DNA of 64,000 nt from Staphylococcus schleiferi (GTDB lineage: Bacteria; Bacillota; Bacilli; Staphylococcales; Staphylococcaceae). The number at the start of each line of letters is the position of its first letter. Position 1 is the first letter of the stretch. Of this stretch, positions 20,054-31,840 are shown piece by piece. A program made the position numbers and the translations under genes. Below the pieces are notes generated by a model. That model worked only from the letters and a program-made list of their open reading frames with translations. It did not search any database and was not told the DNA's origin. Location: assembly GCF_900458895.1 (NCBI RefSeq), contig NZ_LR962863.1, positions 2,046,001 through 2,110,000 of the forward strand, given 5' to 3'.

Positions 20054-22897
20054 CTAGCCCTCCTGTCGCGCTTTATCACGTGCCAATATTTCTTTCAAAT
20101 ATCGTCCAGTGTATGAAGTTGGATGTGCGGCAATCTCTTCAGGTGTTCCTGTTGCTAAGATTGTCCCGCCACCGTCACCACCTTCTGGCCCTAAGTCAAT
20201 TAAATGGTCAGCAGTTTTAATGACATCAAGGTTATGTTCAATAATAACGACTGTATCACCATTGTCAACAAGTCGATTTAAAACTTTTAATAATCGGCTA
20301 ATATCGTCAACATGTAAACCTGTTGTTGGCTCATCTAAAATATAAATTGAACGTCCAGTTGAACGTTTATGCAATTCAGATGCGAGTTTCACACGTTGTG
20401 CTTCACCACCCGATAGTGTTGTTGCTGGTTGACCCAACGTAATATAACCTAAACCTACATCCACAAGCGTCTGTAATTTACGTTTGATTTTAGGGATATT
20501 TTCAAAGAAATGGACTGCGTCTTCAACTGTCATCTCTAAAACATCAGAAATGTTTTTACCTTTATATGTGACTTCTAAAGTTTCGCGATTATAACGTTTC
20601 CCTCCACATACTTCACAAGGTACATAAACATCTGGTAAGAAATGCATTTCAATTTTGATAATACCGTCACCTTTACATGCTTCACAACGTCCGCCTTTCA
20701 CATTAAAGCTAAAACGTCCTTTTTGATAACCTCGTACCTTTGCTTCGTTCGTTGAGGCAAAAACATCTCGTATATCATCAAAAACACCTGTATATGTGGC
20801 TGGATTAGATCTTGGCGTACGACCGATAGGTGACTGATCAATATCTATAATTTTATCAATCTCTTCTATACCTGTAATTTCATCATGTGCACCAGGTCTC
20901 ACTTTTGATTTATTGATCGCTTTAGCAAGAGATTTATACAATACTTCATTAACAAGCGAACTTTTTCCAGAACCTGAAACCCCAGTTACCACATTCATCA
21001 CTGACAACGGAAAATCAACATCTACACCTTTAAGGTTGTTACTTCTCGCGCCTTTCACTGAAATCTTACGGTCGGTTTTTTCTCGACGATGTTCAGGAAC
21101 AGGAATAAACTTTTTACCACTCAAATATTGACCTGTCAGTGATTTTTTATCTCGCATCACCTGTTTAGGTGTACCACTAGAAACAACATGACCTCCATGA
21201 TCACCTGCACCTGGTCCGATATCGACAAGATAGTCCGCTTCAATCATGGTATCTTCATCATGTTCGACAACAATTAATGTATTTCCTAAATCGCGCATTT
21301 CTTTTAGCGTATTGATGAGACGATCGTTATCACGCTGATGCAAACCAATCGAAGGTTCATCAAGTACATAAAGGACACCAGAAAGACGTGAACCGATTTG
21401 AGTTGCCAAACGGATACGTTGCGCTTCTCCTCCTGACAGTGTACCTGATGCACGATTCAACGTTAAATAATCCAAACCTACGTTATTCAAAAAGGATAAA
21501 CGAGATGTAATCTCTTTTAAAATTAAACGCGCAATTTGGGCATCTTGATCTGATAATTCGATATTTTCATAGTAATCAAGCGCTTCTTTTATAGATTGTT
21601 CAACGACTTCACCAATATTTTTTCCAGCAACATAAACTGAAAGTGCTTCTCGACTTAATCTTTGTCCATGACACGTTTCACAAGGTTGTTCTGCCATATA
21701 TTTTTGCATCATTTCACGGACATATTCTGAAGGCGATTCATGGTAACGGCGCTCAATATTCGGAATGACCCCTTCAAACGGCATCGTACGTGTACGCTGT
21801 TGTCCATTTTTCGATTGGAATGAGAAAGTAATTTCTTTATCTCCGGAACCATGCAAAATAATGCTTTTTTGTCGATCAGTTAATTTTTTATAAGGTTTAT
21901 CCATATTGATTTTATAAACTTCACACACACGTTTTAATAACGTTGGATAAAAATCTGAACTCGTTGGCTCCCATGGGACAATCGCCCCTTCATTAAGGGA
22001 TTTGTCTTTGTCAGGAACAACTAAATCAATATCAACGGTTAATTTAGTTCCTAAACCATCACAAGTCGGACATGCACCAAATGGACTGTTAAAACTGAAC
22101 ATTCTTGGCTCTAGCTCACCAATCGAAAAACCACATATTGGACATGCATGTTTTTCAGAAAACTCAAGTTGGTCTCCGTCAATGACATCGACAACAAGAC
22201 GACCATCTGCAAGTTCTAATACGGTTTCAATTGAATCAGCCAGACGCGTTTCAATACCTGCTTTGACTACTAAACGATCGACAACAATTTCAATGGTGTG
22301 ATTTTTATTTTTATCAAGTTCTGGCACTTGTGTCACGTCCATTATCTCGCCATCAACGCGGACACGCACATATCCCTTTTTACTAATATCATTCAATAAT
22401 TTTTCGTGCGTTCCTTTACGATGATTAACGACAGGTGCCATTAATTGGATCTTTGTCCGTTCTTCTAACGCCATAATTCTATCCGTCATTTGTTGTACAG
22501 TCTGTGATTGTATCTCAATACCATGATTTGGACAATAAGGTTTGCCGATACGTGCATATAGCAAACGAATATAATCATAAATTTCAGTTACCGTAGCTAC
22601 TGTAGAACGTGGATTTTTACTCGTTGTTTTTTGGTCTATTGATATTGCAGGTGACAAGCCTTCTATTGTATCCACATCAGGCTTGTCCATTTGACCTAAA
22701 AATTGACGTGCATATGCACTTAATGATTCGACGTATCGACGTTGCCCCTCAGCATAAATCGTATCAAAAGCCAATGAGGATTTACCTGATCCAGATAAAC
22801 CCGTCATCACTATCAATTTTTGTTTAGGTAATTCAATATCAACATTTTTTAAATTATGGGCGCGTGCCCCTTTCACAACAATCGACGGTTCTTTCAT
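20054..22897 (-). CDS. uvrA: Excinuclease ABC subunit A
   Basis: UvrA is the damage-sensing ABC ATPase of nucleotide excision repair. It has 947 residues from the ATG at 22897 (AGAAGGG eight bases upstream); the in-frame GTG at 22906 overlaps the uvrB stop. Two ABC modules are visible: Walker [11 protein letters not shown] near 32 and [10 protein letters not shown] near 640, with duplicated LSGGEAQR signatures. Zinc-finger cysteines occur in CPICG...CPTCDG and CEACKG...CEVCGG. It starts five bases after uvrB and is followed by the SHOCT-like gene. Confidence 0.98.
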   Translation of the reverse strand: MKEPSIVVKGARAHNLKNVDIELPKQKLIVMTGLSGSGKSSLAFDTIYAEGQRRYVESLSAYARQFLGQMDKPDVDTIEGLSPAISIDQKTTSKNPRSTVATVTEIYDYIRLLYARIGKPYCPNHGIEIQSQTVQQMTDRIMALEERTKIQLMAPVVNHRKGTHEKLLNDISKKGYVRVRVDGEIMDVTQVPELDKNKNHTIEIVVDRLVVKAGIETRLADSIETVLELADGRLVVDVIDGDQLEFSEKHACPICGFSIGELEPRMFSFNSPFGACPTCDGLGTKLTVDIDLVVPDKDKSLNEGAIVPWEPTSSDFYPTLLKRVCEVYKINMDKPYKKLTDRQKSIILHGSGDKEITFSFQSKNGQQRTRTMPFEGVIPNIERRYHESPSEYVREMMQKYMAEQPCETCHGQRLSREALSVYVAGKNIGEVVEQSIKEALDYYENIELSDQDAQIARLILKEITSRLSFLNNVGLDYLTLNRASGTLSGGEAQRIRLATQIGSRLSGVLYVLDEPSIGLHQRDNDRLINTLKEMRDLGNTLIVVEHDEDTMIEADYLVDIGPGAGDHGGHVVSSGTPKQVMRDKKSLTGQYLSGKKFIPVPEHRREKTDRKISVKGARSNNLKGVDVDFPLSVMNVVTGVSGSGKSSLVNEVLYKSLAKAINKSKVRPGAHDEITGIEEIDKIIDIDQSPIGRTPRSNPATYTGVFDDIRDVFASTNEAKVRGYQKGRFSFNVKGGRCEACKGDGIIKIEMHFLPDVYVPCEVCGGKRYNRETLEVTYKGKNISDVLEMTVEDAVHFFENIPKIKRKLQTLVDVGLGYITLGQPATTLSGGEAQRVKLASELHKRSTGRSIYILDEPTTGLHVDDISRLLKVLNRLVDNGDTVVIIEHNLDVIKTADHLIDLGPEGGDGGGTILATGTPEEIAAHPTSYTGRYLKEILARDKARQEG

Positions 22898-22902
22898 GCT
22901 TT

Positions 22903-24885
22903 TCACCCTTCTGATTTTAATTCGAATAATAAATCTCTTAATTCTGTTGCTTTTTCGAAATCCAGTGCTTTTGCTGCTTCTTTCATTTCTTTTTCGACAT
23001 TTTCTATCGTTTTTTGACGCTCTTTTTTCGTCATTTTCTTCGGCACTTCTGTACGTGCATCTTCATTTGTCTCATCAGATTCCACAGTCGCACTAATCAC
23101 ATCATGAATTTGCTTATTAATTGTTTGAGGCACTATGCCGTGCGCCTCATTGTAAGCCATTTGAATTTCACGACGTCGTTCGGTTTCATCGATTGCGACT
23201 TGCATAGAGTCAGTGATTTTATCCGCATACATGATAACTTCACCTTTGTCATTTCGGGCTGCACGACCAATCGTTTGAATAAGGGAACGTTCAGAACGTA
23301 AAAAGCCCTCTTTATCAGCATCTAAAATCACAACTAAAGAAACTTCTGGTATATCTAAACCTTCACGCAACAAGTTGATACCAATTAATACATCAAATGT
23401 TCCCATTCTTAAATCTCGAATGATTTCTATACGTTCAAGCGTTTTAATTTCTGAGTGGAGATAATTAACTTTGACACCTGCTTCTTTAAGATATGTGGTT
23501 AAGTCTTCACTCATTTTTTTCGTTAAGGTCGTAATTAAGACACGTTCATTACGCTCTGTGCGTTCTTGAATCTCACTTAACAGGTCGTCGATTTGGTTTT
23601 TCGTAGGTCGTACTTCAATTTTAGGATCTAGTAAGCCTGTTGGTCGAATAATTTGTTCCACCATTTCGTTAGTATGTTCAAGTTCGTAAGGTCCTGGTGT
23701 TGCTGAAACATATACGAGTTGCTTCGTTTTTTCTTCAAATTCTTCAAATTTCAAAGGTCTATTGTCTAACGCACTTGGTAAACGAAAACCATGCTCAACC
23801 AGTACCTTTTTACGTGCTTGGTCACCATTATACATACCCCGGATTTGTGGTAAAGTCACATGTGATTCATCAATCATCACTAACCAATCGTCACCGAAAT
23901 AGTCTAGCAACGTATACGGCGTCGAACCTAAAGGTCTTAATGTTAAATGAACCGAGTAATTTTCGATCCCTGAAGTGAATCCCATTTCTCGCATCATTTC
24001 TAAATCATAATTTGTACGTTGTTCTAAACGTTGTGCCTCTAAAAGTTTGTTTTCACTTCTTAAATGTTCAAGTTGTGTTTCAAGTTCTTTTTCAATTCTT
24101 TCGATTGCAATTTTCATTTTTTCTTCACGTGTTACGAAGTGTGATGCAGGGAATAACGCAAAATGTTCTCGTTCTTTAAGAACTTCCCCAGTTAAATAAT
24201 TAATCTCGCTAATTCGATCAATCTCATCACCAAAAAATTCAACCCGAATACATAATTCATCACGTGAAGCTGGGAAAATCTCAACAACGTCTCCACGCAC
24301 TCTGAAAGTTCCCCGTTTAAAATCGATATCGTTACGTGTATACTGCACATCAACAAGCTTTCTCAATAAATCACTGCGATCCATTTCCATTCCGACACGA
24401 ATACTTACTACCAAGTCACGATATTCATCCGGATTCCCTAAACCATAAATACAGCTTACACTTGCAATAATAATGACATCATCTCTCTCAAATAACGCAC
24501 TTGTTGCAGAGTGACGCAGTTGATCAATTTCGTCATTAATAGATGCGTCTTTTTCTATAAATGTGTCAGTAGATGGAACATACGCCTCAGGTTGGTAATA
24601 ATCATAATAACTCACAAAATACTCTACTCTGTTTTCAGGAAAGAAGGCTTTAAATTCACTGTAGAGTTGTCCTGCGAGCGTTTTATTGTGAGCAATAATT
24701 AATGTTGGTTTCCCTACTTCTTTTATCACATTACTCATTGTAAAGGTTTTACCTGTTCCAGTAGCCCCTAACAATGTTTGATGGCGCTTGCCTTCCTTAA
24801 TCCCTTTCACAAGCGCCTCTATTGCTTTAGGTTGATCACCTTGTGGATCAAATTTTGAAGCAATTTTAAAATCATGATGCTCCAT
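22903..24885 (-). CDS. uvrB: Excinuclease ABC subunit B
   Basis: UvrB is the helicase-like damage-verification subunit that UvrA loads. It has 660 residues. Walker [10 protein letters not shown] lies near residue 40, followed by the beta-hairpin [19 protein letters not shown], the helicase motifs and the C-terminal UVR domain binding UvrC ([23 protein letters not shown]). AGGAGG precedes the ATG. It is the first gene of uvrB-uvrA-SHOCT, with a LexA box in the promoter region. Confidence 0.98.
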   Translation of the reverse strand: MEHHDFKIASKFDPQGDQPKAIEALVKGIKEGKRHQTLLGATGTGKTFTMSNVIKEVGKPTLIIAHNKTLAGQLYSEFKAFFPENRVEYFVSYYDYYQPEAYVPSTDTFIEKDASINDEIDQLRHSATSALFERDDVIIIASVSCIYGLGNPDEYRDLVVSIRVGMEMDRSDLLRKLVDVQYTRNDIDFKRGTFRVRGDVVEIFPASRDELCIRVEFFGDEIDRISEINYLTGEVLKEREHFALFPASHFVTREEKMKIAIERIEKELETQLEHLRSENKLLEAQRLEQRTNYDLEMMREMGFTSGIENYSVHLTLRPLGSTPYTLLDYFGDDWLVMIDESHVTLPQIRGMYNGDQARKKVLVEHGFRLPSALDNRPLKFEEFEEKTKQLVYVSATPGPYELEHTNEMVEQIIRPTGLLDPKIEVRPTKNQIDDLLSEIQERTERNERVLITTLTKKMSEDLTTYLKEAGVKVNYLHSEIKTLERIEIIRDLRMGTFDVLIGINLLREGLDIPEVSLVVILDADKEGFLRSERSLIQTIGRAARNDKGEVIMYADKITDSMQVAIDETERRREIQMAYNEAHGIVPQTINKQIHDVISATVESDETNEDARTEVPKKMTKKERQKTIENVEKEMKEAAKALDFEKATELRDLLFELKSEG

Positions 24886-24944
24886 CCCTGTTCGCCTCCT
24901 ATCAACTTAATACTCATATTTTAACAGAATACAATTAAAAAATA

Positions 24945-24958
24945 CAAACATTTGTTCG
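24945..24958 (-). promoter_or_regulatory. LexA (SOS) box of uvrBA
   Basis: The minus strand reads CGAACAAATGTTTG, a match to the Gram-positive LexA box CGAAC-N4-GTTYG. It lies 60 bases upstream of uvrB and adjacent to a TTGTAT/TAAAAT promoter-like pair. uvrBA is a known SOS operon in Bacillus and Staphylococcus. Confidence 0.88.
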
Positions 24959-25111
24959 TAACACGTGATTGTGCTTGCGCGATGTTTTAACATGTCAAAA
25001 AGGAGCGTATCTGATTGCCATGTCTTGCTTTTCAGATTCACTCCTGGTGAAAAATATTTATTTTTATAATCATTCTAAATATAACATTTGTAATGTAAAT
25101 ATTCTTAAATG

Positions 25112-25366
25112 TTATATTCCACTGTCATCATCATGCTCAGTCCGGTTTTTCTCTAAGTAATCCATAATGAGATATCCTGCTAGCAATGAGACAACATCTA
25201 AGAAAATAATCCATTCATTATGAAAGAAGCCTTTGTAGACTGAAGCCCCTATAACTACAAGAGTAATGAGAGTCCCTATCCATTTACTTCTCGTTACCGT
25301 ACTGAAAAGAACAACAAGTACACATGGAAAAAATGCGGCTAATATATACCAGATCAATCCAATCAC
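25112..25366 (-). CDS. csbA: CsbA-like membrane protein
   Basis: 84 residues with two or three hydrophobic segments (IWYILAAFFPCVLVVLF, TLITLVVIGASVY, IIFLDVVSLLAGYLIM) and a charged C-terminal tail. The sequence and the place just upstream of uvrB match B. subtilis CsbA, a sigma-B-controlled small membrane protein of unknown function. The start is uncertain: the GTG at 25366 has only a weak AGAAAGA ribosome site. I did not find a clear sigma-B promoter in the 75 bases upstream. Confidence 0.75.
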   Translation of the reverse strand: MIGLIWYILAAFFPCVLVVLFSTVTRSKWIGTLITLVVIGASVYKGFFHNEWIIFLDVVSLLAGYLIMDYLEKNRTEHDDDSGI

Positions 25367-25441
25367 ATCTTTCTTTTATTAAGGATATGCATTGTTGTTT
25401 CTCTTAATTCCGTTTTAGGGATAAATCTTTCTGTTAACATT

Positions 25442-26005
25442 TCAGGAATAATATGCTCTATGAAATCTTGAACTGGAGTACAAATGATCAAATTGCATGA
25501 TGGTTTCGAGACTCATTTCGTAAATTTCGAAAAATAGCGGTTCAGGATTTCTTTTTTGAATTTCTCCAAACGTTTCATACAGTAAGTCAATTTTATCAGC
25601 TACTGATAAAATTTGTCCTTCTAGAGAATCATCTTTCCCTTCCTGTAATCGACGTCGATATATATCTTGATACTTTTCTGGAATCTCTTCCTTAATAAAA
25701 GTATCAACCATTTCTTCCTCAACTTGTGAAAAGAGTTTTTTTAACTCACCGCTTGCATACTTGACAGGTGTTTTAATATCACCAGTAAAAACCTCTGCAA
25801 AGTCATGATTTAATGCCTTTTCGTATAAACTTTTCCAATCCACTGTTTTCCCATGATACTCTTCAACAGTGCCTAAATATTGGGCGATTTTTGTTACTTT
25901 AAATGAATGTGCCGCTACATTATGCTCAAAATACTTAAATTTTCCCGGTAAACGAATTAATTTTTCTAAATCTGATAATCTTTTAAAATATTGATGGACG
26001 CCCAT
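25442..26005 (-). CDS. HD-domain phosphohydrolase, YfbR-like 5'-deoxynucleotidase family
   Basis: 187 residues. The HD metal-binding pattern is visible: His in NVAAHSFKVTKIA, His-Asp in ALNHDFAEVFTGDIKTPVKY and a distant Asp in VADKIDLLYE. Relatives hydrolyse deoxyribonucleoside 5'-monophosphates, so a nucleotide-pool role is plausible but unproven. AGAGGAGG lies before the ATG at 26005. It is followed by csbA after 75 bases. Confidence 0.85.
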   Translation of the reverse strand: MGVHQYFKRLSDLEKLIRLPGKFKYFEHNVAAHSFKVTKIAQYLGTVEEYHGKTVDWKSLYEKALNHDFAEVFTGDIKTPVKYASGELKKLFSQVEEEMVDTFIKEEIPEKYQDIYRRRLQEGKDDSLEGQILSVADKIDLLYETFGEIQKRNPEPLFFEIYEMSLETIMQFDHLYSSSRFHRAYYS

Positions 26006-26216
26006 AGCCAACCTCCTCTAAAATCAATTAAGCGCATGCAAGCTATTTGTTGATTATATTAACACATTTATATTGAATTTTTCACTTGTTTTTACAGCTT
26101 TCACTGATATTTAACAAAAATGAATACAATTTAAAATAATTCTTTACGCGAAGTCATAAAGTTTAAAAAACAAACGAGCCGACGCACCATCAATATCAGT
26201 TTTTTTAGCATTTAAT

Positions 26217-26504
26217 GGCTGTACACTTTATATGGTGGTTATGTGTCTATAATAATTAAGTCGCAAACTTCCGATTGCTTCTTCGAGTCTCGCTTTCCCA
26301 GGCGCCTTACCTCAACTAATTTTGGCTTTTATTGTAGCTCATAAGAAGCCAAAATGGATTTTCGGTTTCGACTCTATGCCTCGGGAGTCTCGACTCGGTA
26401 CGCAATCTATTAAGCAATTTCACTATTGAAAAGTGGCATTGCTTTTTTCTTTGGTCTTTTATACAGTCTAAAAATAATAAAAATGCGATTTTTGAAGTTA
26501 TAAA
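26217..26504. repeat. End fragment of an ISL3-family element (copy 1 of a 288-bp repeat)
   Basis: This stretch is nearly identical (four or so differences) to 52733-53021, the right-end portion of the ISL3-like element at 52.7 kb. It contains that element's terminal repeat (GGCTGTACAC), a structured 150-base non-coding part with a TTTTGGCTT/AAGCCAAAA hairpin, and the last 26 or so codons of the transposase on the minus strand. It is a decayed remnant in the HD-prfB gap. Immediately after the breakpoint comes GGTTCTTCATTTTT, a 14-base match to the other end of the element but in the opposite sense. Confidence 0.85.
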
Positions 26505-26535
26505 GGTTCTTCATTTTTAATTTGAAAAACATGTA

Positions 26536-26588
26536 TAAAAAAGGAACGAAGATGAATCCTAATATCATAGGGTTCATTTTTCGTTCCT
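26536..26588 (-). terminator. Terminator of prfB
   Basis: On the minus strand GGAACGAA..ATGAACCCT pairs with AGGATTCAT..TTCGTTCC, followed by TTTTTTATAC. It lies 13 bases beyond the prfB stop. Confidence 0.85.
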
Positions 26589-26601
26589 ATTTTGATACAA
26601 C

Positions 26602-27706
26602 TTAATGCATGAGATGTCTTAAATAAGCCTCAATAAATGGACTAATATCGCCATCCATCACTGCATTGACATTGCCTGTTTCTTCATTTGTTCGATGATC
26701 TTTTACCATGGAATACGGATGGAATACATAGGATCTAATTTGGCTTCCCCATCCAATTTCTTTTTGTTCACCACGTATAGCCGCTAACTCTTGCTCTTTT
26801 TGTTCGAGCTCAAGTTGATAAAGCTTTGCTTTTAACATCTTCATCGCAGCTTCTCTGTTTTTAATTTGTGAACGCTCATTTTGGTTGTTCACCACAATAC
26901 CAGTTGGATGGTGCGTAATACGAATGGCAGACTCTGTTTTATTAATATGTTGTCCGCCGGCACCAGAAGCACGGAAAGTATCAACGGAAATGTCATCAGG
27001 ATTGATTTCAATTTCAATCTTTTCGTTGTTGAACTCAGGTATTACATCACAAGATGCGAAAGACGTATGACGTCGGCCAGAAGAATCAAAAGGTGAAATA
27101 CGTACTAAACGATGAACACCTTTTTCAGCTTTCAAATAGCCATAAGCATTATGACCTTTCACAAGCATGGTAACACTTTTGACACCCGCCTCATCACCCG
27201 CTTGGTAGTCAACAATCTCCGTTTTAAATCCTTGTTGCTCGCAAAAACGCTGATACATACGTAACAACATATTGGTCCAATCTTGAGATTCTGTTCCACC
27301 TGCACCGGGGTGCAACTCTATAATTGCGTTATTCGCATCATGTTCACCATTAAGTAAGAGTTGCAATTCAAAATGATTAAGCTTCTCTTCAAAATCGATG
27401 ACTTCAGCCTCTATATCTTGCTTGATATCTTCATCATATTCGTCTTGCAAGAGCTCAACGGTTGCTTCCATATTTTCAATCGTTTCTGCGACTTCATAAT
27501 AATCTTGAACTACTGACTTTAACGCATTATTTTTATCGATGATTTCTTGAGCGCGGTTTTGATTGTCCCAAAAATGTGGGTCAGCCATCATTTCCTCATA
27601 CTCTTGAATATTTGTCTCTTTGTTTTCTAAGTCAAAGAGACCCCCTAAGTTGTTCTAATTTCGAGGTATAGTCATCAATATTACGCTTAATCTCTGATAA
27701 TTCCAT
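26602..27706 (-). CDS. prfB: Peptide chain release factor 2, with programmed +1 frameshift
   Basis: RF2 terminates translation at UGA and UAA. The ATG at 27706 opens 24 codons ending AGG GGG TCT CTT, then an in-frame TGA (27632-27634) followed by C. The internal AGGGGG acts as a Shine-Dalgarno and CTT-TGA-C is the classic RF2 autoregulatory slip site. Decoding skips T27634 and continues from 27633 to give 367 residues. The peptidyl-tRNA hydrolysis motif GGQ is in [13 protein letters not shown]. It is preceded by GGAGAG and lies after secA in the secA-prfB pair. The frameshift is genuine biology, not a sequencing error. Confidence 0.97.
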
Positions 27707-27735
27707 ATTTATCTCTCCTTCAAATGTTCAACAAC

Positions 27736-30264
27736 TTATTTTCCATGGCAATTCTTATATTTTTTGCCACTACCACATGGACATTGCTCATTACGACCAA
27801 TTTCTTGGTCCTTTACAAAAGGTTGGGGCTTAGCTTTCTCTTTGCCGTCCTCAGCTGAGACGTGCTTCCCCTCCAACTCCTTTGTTTTTTCACGCTCCAC
27901 ATCATCATCCACAGTAATTACTGATTTTAGGATATATTTACTTACATCTTCTTCAATGCTTTGCATCATGATATCAAATAACTCATGACCTTCATTTTGA
28001 TAATCTCTTAAAGGATTTTGTTGACCATATGAACGTAAGTGAATCCCTTGTCTTAATTGATCCATCGTATCGATATGTGATGTCCAATGATCATCGATAG
28101 AACGAAGGAGAATCATACGTTCAAACTCTGGCATACGATTGCCTAATTGAGATTTTTGTCGCTCATAGGCAGCCTCGATTTTAGCCCAGATGACTTCATA
28201 CATATCCTCTTGGTCTTTACCTTTAATTTCACTTTCTTTTAAGTCACCCTCATGTAAGAAAACGTCTTCGATATAATGAATAATAGGTTCATAATCCATT
28301 TTTTCTTCGTCTTCATTCACATAATAATTCAATGTTCGTTGCAACGTTGATTTCATCATTTGAATCACGAGCTCTGAACTTTCAACTTCATCAATAATGC
28401 GATTTCGCTCTTCATACATAATTTCACGTTGCTTACGTAAAACTTCATCATATTCTAAAATACGTTTACGTGCATCAAAGTTGTTACCTTCAACACGTTT
28501 TTGCGCAGATTCTACAGCACGAGAAACCATTCTAGATTCAATCGGCGTAGAGTCATCCATTCCCAATCGGTTCATCATCGCTTGCATTCGATTTGAACCG
28601 AAACGCACCATTAAATCATCTTGTAATGAAAGGTAGAAACGACTGTCCCCTTGGTCGCCTTGACGACCTGAACGACCACGTAATTGGTCATCAATACGGC
28701 GAGATTCATGTCGTTCTGTGCCAATAACAGCAAGTCCTCCGAGTTCTTCTACACCTTCGCCAAGTTTAATATCTGTACCACGACCGGCCATATTTGTTGC
28801 AATTGTTACTGATCCTCTTTGACCTGCACCCGCAACAATTTCAGCTTCTCTTTCATGGTTTTTAGCATTTAATACACTATGACGAATACCACGCTTTTTA
28901 AGCAAGTTAGAAATATATTCAGAAGTTTCAACCGCAACTGTCCCTAGTAAAACCGGTTGACCTTTACGGTGTTTTTCTATAACCTCTTCGACAACCGCAT
29001 CGAATTTACCTTTTTGACTCACATAAATTAAATCGGACTTATCGTGACGTTGAACAGGTCGGTTGGTTGGGATTTGCGTTACTGTCATATTGTAAATATT
29101 ACGGAATTCTTCTTCCTCTGTTTTAGCTGTCCCTGTCATACCAGCCAACTTGTTATACATTCTGAAATAGTTTTGGAATGTAATTGAGGCCATTGTTTTA
29201 GACTCATTTTGAATTTTTACGTTTTCTTTTGCTTCAATTGCTTGATGCAATCCTTCTGAAAAACGACGTCCAGGCATTGTACGACCTGTAAATTGGTCTA
29301 CAATTAAAATTTCGCCGCCTGTCACCATATAGTCAACGTCGCGTTGCATTGTATAATGTGCACGTAACGCAAGGTTAATATGGTGAATAATATCAACGTG
29401 TTTGACATCATATAAATTCTCTATTTTGAACATACGCTCAGCTTTATCAATTCCTTGCTCAGTTAATTGAATCGCTTTTGTTTGTACGTCGTAATTATAA
29501 TCTTCTTCAGATTTAAGCATCTTCGCAAAAACATTGGCTTGCGTATAAAGTGACGTTGATTTTTCGGCTTCTCCAGAAATAATTAAAGGCGTACGTGCTT
29601 CATCAATTAAAATAGAGTCAACCTCATCAATAATTGCAAAATTGAGCGGACGCATAACACGGTCTTCTTTATAGTTCACCATGTTATCTCTTAAATAATC
29701 GAAACCAAGTTCGTTATTTGTACTGTACGTAATGTCTTTACTGTACGCTTCACGTTTGTCGATAGTGCTCAAACTGTTTAAGTTCAAGCCTACAGATAGA
29801 CCTAAAAAGTTATACAGTTCAGCCATTTCTTCACTTTGTACACTAGATAAATATTCATTGACTGTAATGACATGCACACCGCGACCAGTGAGTGCATTTA
29901 AATACGTTGGCATTGTTGCAGTCAATGTTTTACCTTCACCTGTTCTCATTTCAGCGATGTCACCATTATGGATAGCAATCCCACCCATGATTTGAACTTT
30001 GTAAGGTGTCATATTGAATACACGTTTAGAGGCTTCACGGACGAGCGCAAATGCTTCAGGTAAAATGTCATCTAACTTATTATTTTGTTTTCTAATATCT
30101 TCAACTTTTTGTACTTCTTCTTGAAAAGCTTTCGTTTTCGCTTTCATTTCATCATCAGTTAATAGCGCCATTTGTTCTTCTAAGGCTATGACTTTATCTG
30201 CTAATTTACTTAAACGTTTGACTTCTCTTTTATTACCGTCAACCAGTTTAGTTAAAAAACCCAT
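27736..30264 (-). CDS. secA: Protein translocase ATPase SecA
   Basis: SecA drives preproteins through SecYEG. I chose the ATG at 30264 (842 residues, AAAGGAG upstream, protein begins [11 protein letters not shown]); an upstream in-frame ATG at 30315 has no support. Walker A MRTGEGKT near residue 100, the Walker [16 protein letters not shown], and the C-terminal zinc/SecB-type tail [17 protein letters not shown] are all present. This is the housekeeping SecA1. It sits between hpf and prfB as in most Firmicutes. Confidence 0.97.
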   Translation of the reverse strand: MGFLTKLVDGNKREVKRLSKLADKVIALEEQMALLTDDEMKAKTKAFQEEVQKVEDIRKQNNKLDDILPEAFALVREASKRVFNMTPYKVQIMGGIAIHNGDIAEMRTGEGKTLTATMPTYLNALTGRGVHVITVNEYLSSVQSEEMAELYNFLGLSVGLNLNSLSTIDKREAYSKDITYSTNNELGFDYLRDNMVNYKEDRVMRPLNFAIIDEVDSILIDEARTPLIISGEAEKSTSLYTQANVFAKMLKSEEDYNYDVQTKAIQLTEQGIDKAERMFKIENLYDVKHVDIIHHINLALRAHYTMQRDVDYMVTGGEILIVDQFTGRTMPGRRFSEGLHQAIEAKENVKIQNESKTMASITFQNYFRMYNKLAGMTGTAKTEEEEFRNIYNMTVTQIPTNRPVQRHDKSDLIYVSQKGKFDAVVEEVIEKHRKGQPVLLGTVAVETSEYISNLLKKRGIRHSVLNAKNHEREAEIVAGAGQRGSVTIATNMAGRGTDIKLGEGVEELGGLAVIGTERHESRRIDDQLRGRSGRQGDQGDSRFYLSLQDDLMVRFGSNRMQAMMNRLGMDDSTPIESRMVSRAVESAQKRVEGNNFDARKRILEYDEVLRKQREIMYEERNRIIDEVESSELVIQMMKSTLQRTLNYYVNEDEEKMDYEPIIHYIEDVFLHEGDLKESEIKGKDQEDMYEVIWAKIEAAYERQKSQLGNRMPEFERMILLRSIDDHWTSHIDTMDQLRQGIHLRSYGQQNPLRDYQNEGHELFDIMMQSIEEDVSKYILKSVITVDDDVEREKTKELEGKHVSAEDGKEKAKPQPFVKDQEIGRNEQCPCGSGKKYKNCHGK

Positions 30265-30402
30265 TTTGTTCGCTCCTTTAGCGTTAATACTGTGTCGCTT
30301 ACAACAACTCATCATACCATTTTTGAGTATAAATTTATACTCAAATACTCAGTTACATTGCCGTCGTTATTTATCACACTACTATCATACGCGTATTTTA
30401 CT

Positions 30403-30442
30403 AAAAAAGAAATCTATGGCAATGGTCTACCATAGATTTCTT
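30403..30442 (-). terminator. Terminator of hpf
   Basis: On the minus strand AAGAAATCTATGG pairs perfectly with CCATAGATTTCTT, followed by TTTTAG. Confidence 0.85.
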
Positions 30443-30543
30443 AAATATCAATCCAATATGTCATGAACTCCATTCGCTATAATGATAGGCTCAAAAACGA
30501 TGCCTAAGTGGTGAAATTCACGCTTTCTTACTCGACATATTGA

Positions 30544-31104
30544 TTATTCAGTTTCAATTAAACCGTATTTTCCATCTTTACGACGATATACAATACTTGT
30601 ACCATCTGTTTCTCGGTCATTGAATACGAAGAAATCATGTCCTAATAAGTTCATTTGTAAAACCGCTTCTTCTGAATCCATTGGTTTTAAACTAAATGTT
30701 TTTGAACGGATGATTTCGATATCAGAATCTGTAGCTTCGTTTTCAACTTCTGGTTCTGCACCTTCAACATCAACAAAAACGTCTTCTTCAAAACCACGAT
30801 CTCTATTTTTACGGTTTACACGTGTTTTATATTTACGGACTTGACGTTCAAGTTTATTATTAATCAAATCGATTCCGGCATATAAATCATCGTGACGTTC
30901 TTCCGCACGAAGTGTAACATTCTTCAAAGGAATTGTCACTTCAATTTTAGTGCTAGAGTTTTGGTATGTTTTAACTTTAACATGAGCAGTTGCATTGGGT
31001 ACATTAGTGAAATAACGTTCTAATTTACCAATCTTCTCCTCAATATAATTTCTGATAGCATCTGTGATTGTGAGGTTGTCTCCATGAATTTCAAAGTTAA
31101 TCAT
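30544..31104 (-). CDS. hpf: Long-form ribosome hibernation promoting factor
   Basis: Hpf binds 30S subunits and dimerises 70S ribosomes into inactive 100S particles in stationary phase. From the ATG at 31104 (GAAAGGAG upstream) the product is 186 residues, the long form. An N-terminal S30AE domain ([17 protein letters not shown]..) is joined by an acidic linker (about 105-125) to the C-terminal dimerisation domain ([31 protein letters not shown] split over 127-160). It is monocistronic, with its own promoter and terminator. Confidence 0.96.
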   Translation of the reverse strand: MINFEIHGDNLTITDAIRNYIEEKIGKLERYFTNVPNATAHVKVKTYQNSSTKIEVTIPLKNVTLRAEERHDDLYAGIDLINNKLERQVRKYKTRVNRKNRDRGFEEDVFVDVEGAEPEVENEATDSDIEIIRSKTFSLKPMDSEEAVLQMNLLGHDFFVFNDRETDGTSIVYRRKDGKYGLIETE

Positions 31105-31151
31105 AGTGCTCGCTCCTTTCAACCTCTTTTTAAAATATATTCCTTACTTAT

Positions 31152-31179
31152 ATTTTAACATGTTTACGCTATCTCGCAA
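31152..31179 (-). promoter_or_regulatory. Promoter of hpf
   Basis: On the minus strand TTGCGA (31174-31179), a 16-base spacer and TAAAAT (31152-31157) form a sigma-A promoter overlapping the end of comFC. Confidence 0.55.
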
Positions 31180-31840
31180 ACGTTAACATACTTAATTTTC
31201 TGACTTTTTGTTGTAATAATACATCTGCGGCACAATGCGCTGTATGCCCTGTTGTGTAAATATCATCAATAAGTAGAATAGACTTGTTTTCTAAACAAAT
31301 CACACTTTCATCATGTTCAAAATAAATCGGATTCTGAACCTTAAATCGTTCGCTTGGCGTCAAAGTATATTGTTTCGGTCGTACGTTCATCTTTAAACAA
31401 TCAACATAAGCGATTTTTTGAAAATCTAATATCGTCTTTACTGGATTAAAAGTACGTTTGATATCATTTTCTCGACTTGAGGGCATAGGAACAATGAAAT
31501 CAATATCATGTGCTGGTATTTTAATATAATAAGCAAAAATCTCTGCTAGCGCCACATCTTGTAAAAATTTATATTGGTGAAAGAGCGTTTTAATAAAACC
31601 TTGATAATGAAAAATCGCGTTTATCCTTTCAAAGGGTTGCGTAGAAAGATTGAGGTGATCACAATTACGACAATATCCAGATGTATAGGCACCTAAACAA
31701 TAAGGACATCGGCCCTCTTTATTAAAACGGCAAGCTTGGATAGCTTCGTCACAACTTATACATACAATTTTTGGCTTTAAAAAAAGCGATCGTATCCCCA
31801 CCTCTTCATCATACGTTTTCATACAGTAATGGCATCTCAC
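31169..31840 (-). CDS. comFC: ComFC-like phosphoribosyltransferase competence protein
   Basis: 223 residues. N-terminal cysteine pairs (MRCHYCMKTY, CISCDEA, CPYCLG, CRNCD) suggest zinc binding. A C-terminal PRTase domain carries the phosphoribosyl loop SILLIDDIYTTGHT. ComFC takes part in DNA uptake or processing during transformation with ComFA. It overlaps comFA by four bases. AGGGTGGA-type sequence before the ATG serves as ribosome site. Confidence 0.92.
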   Translation of the reverse strand: MRCHYCMKTYDEEVGIRSLFLKPKIVCISCDEAIQACRFNKEGRCPYCLGAYTSGYCRNCDHLNLSTQPFERINAIFHYQGFIKTLFHQYKFLQDVALAEIFAYYIKIPAHDIDFIVPMPSSRENDIKRTFNPVKTILDFQKIAYVDCLKMNVRPKQYTLTPSERFKVQNPIYFEHDESVICLENKSILLIDDIYTTGHTAHCAADVLLQQKVRKLSMLTFAR

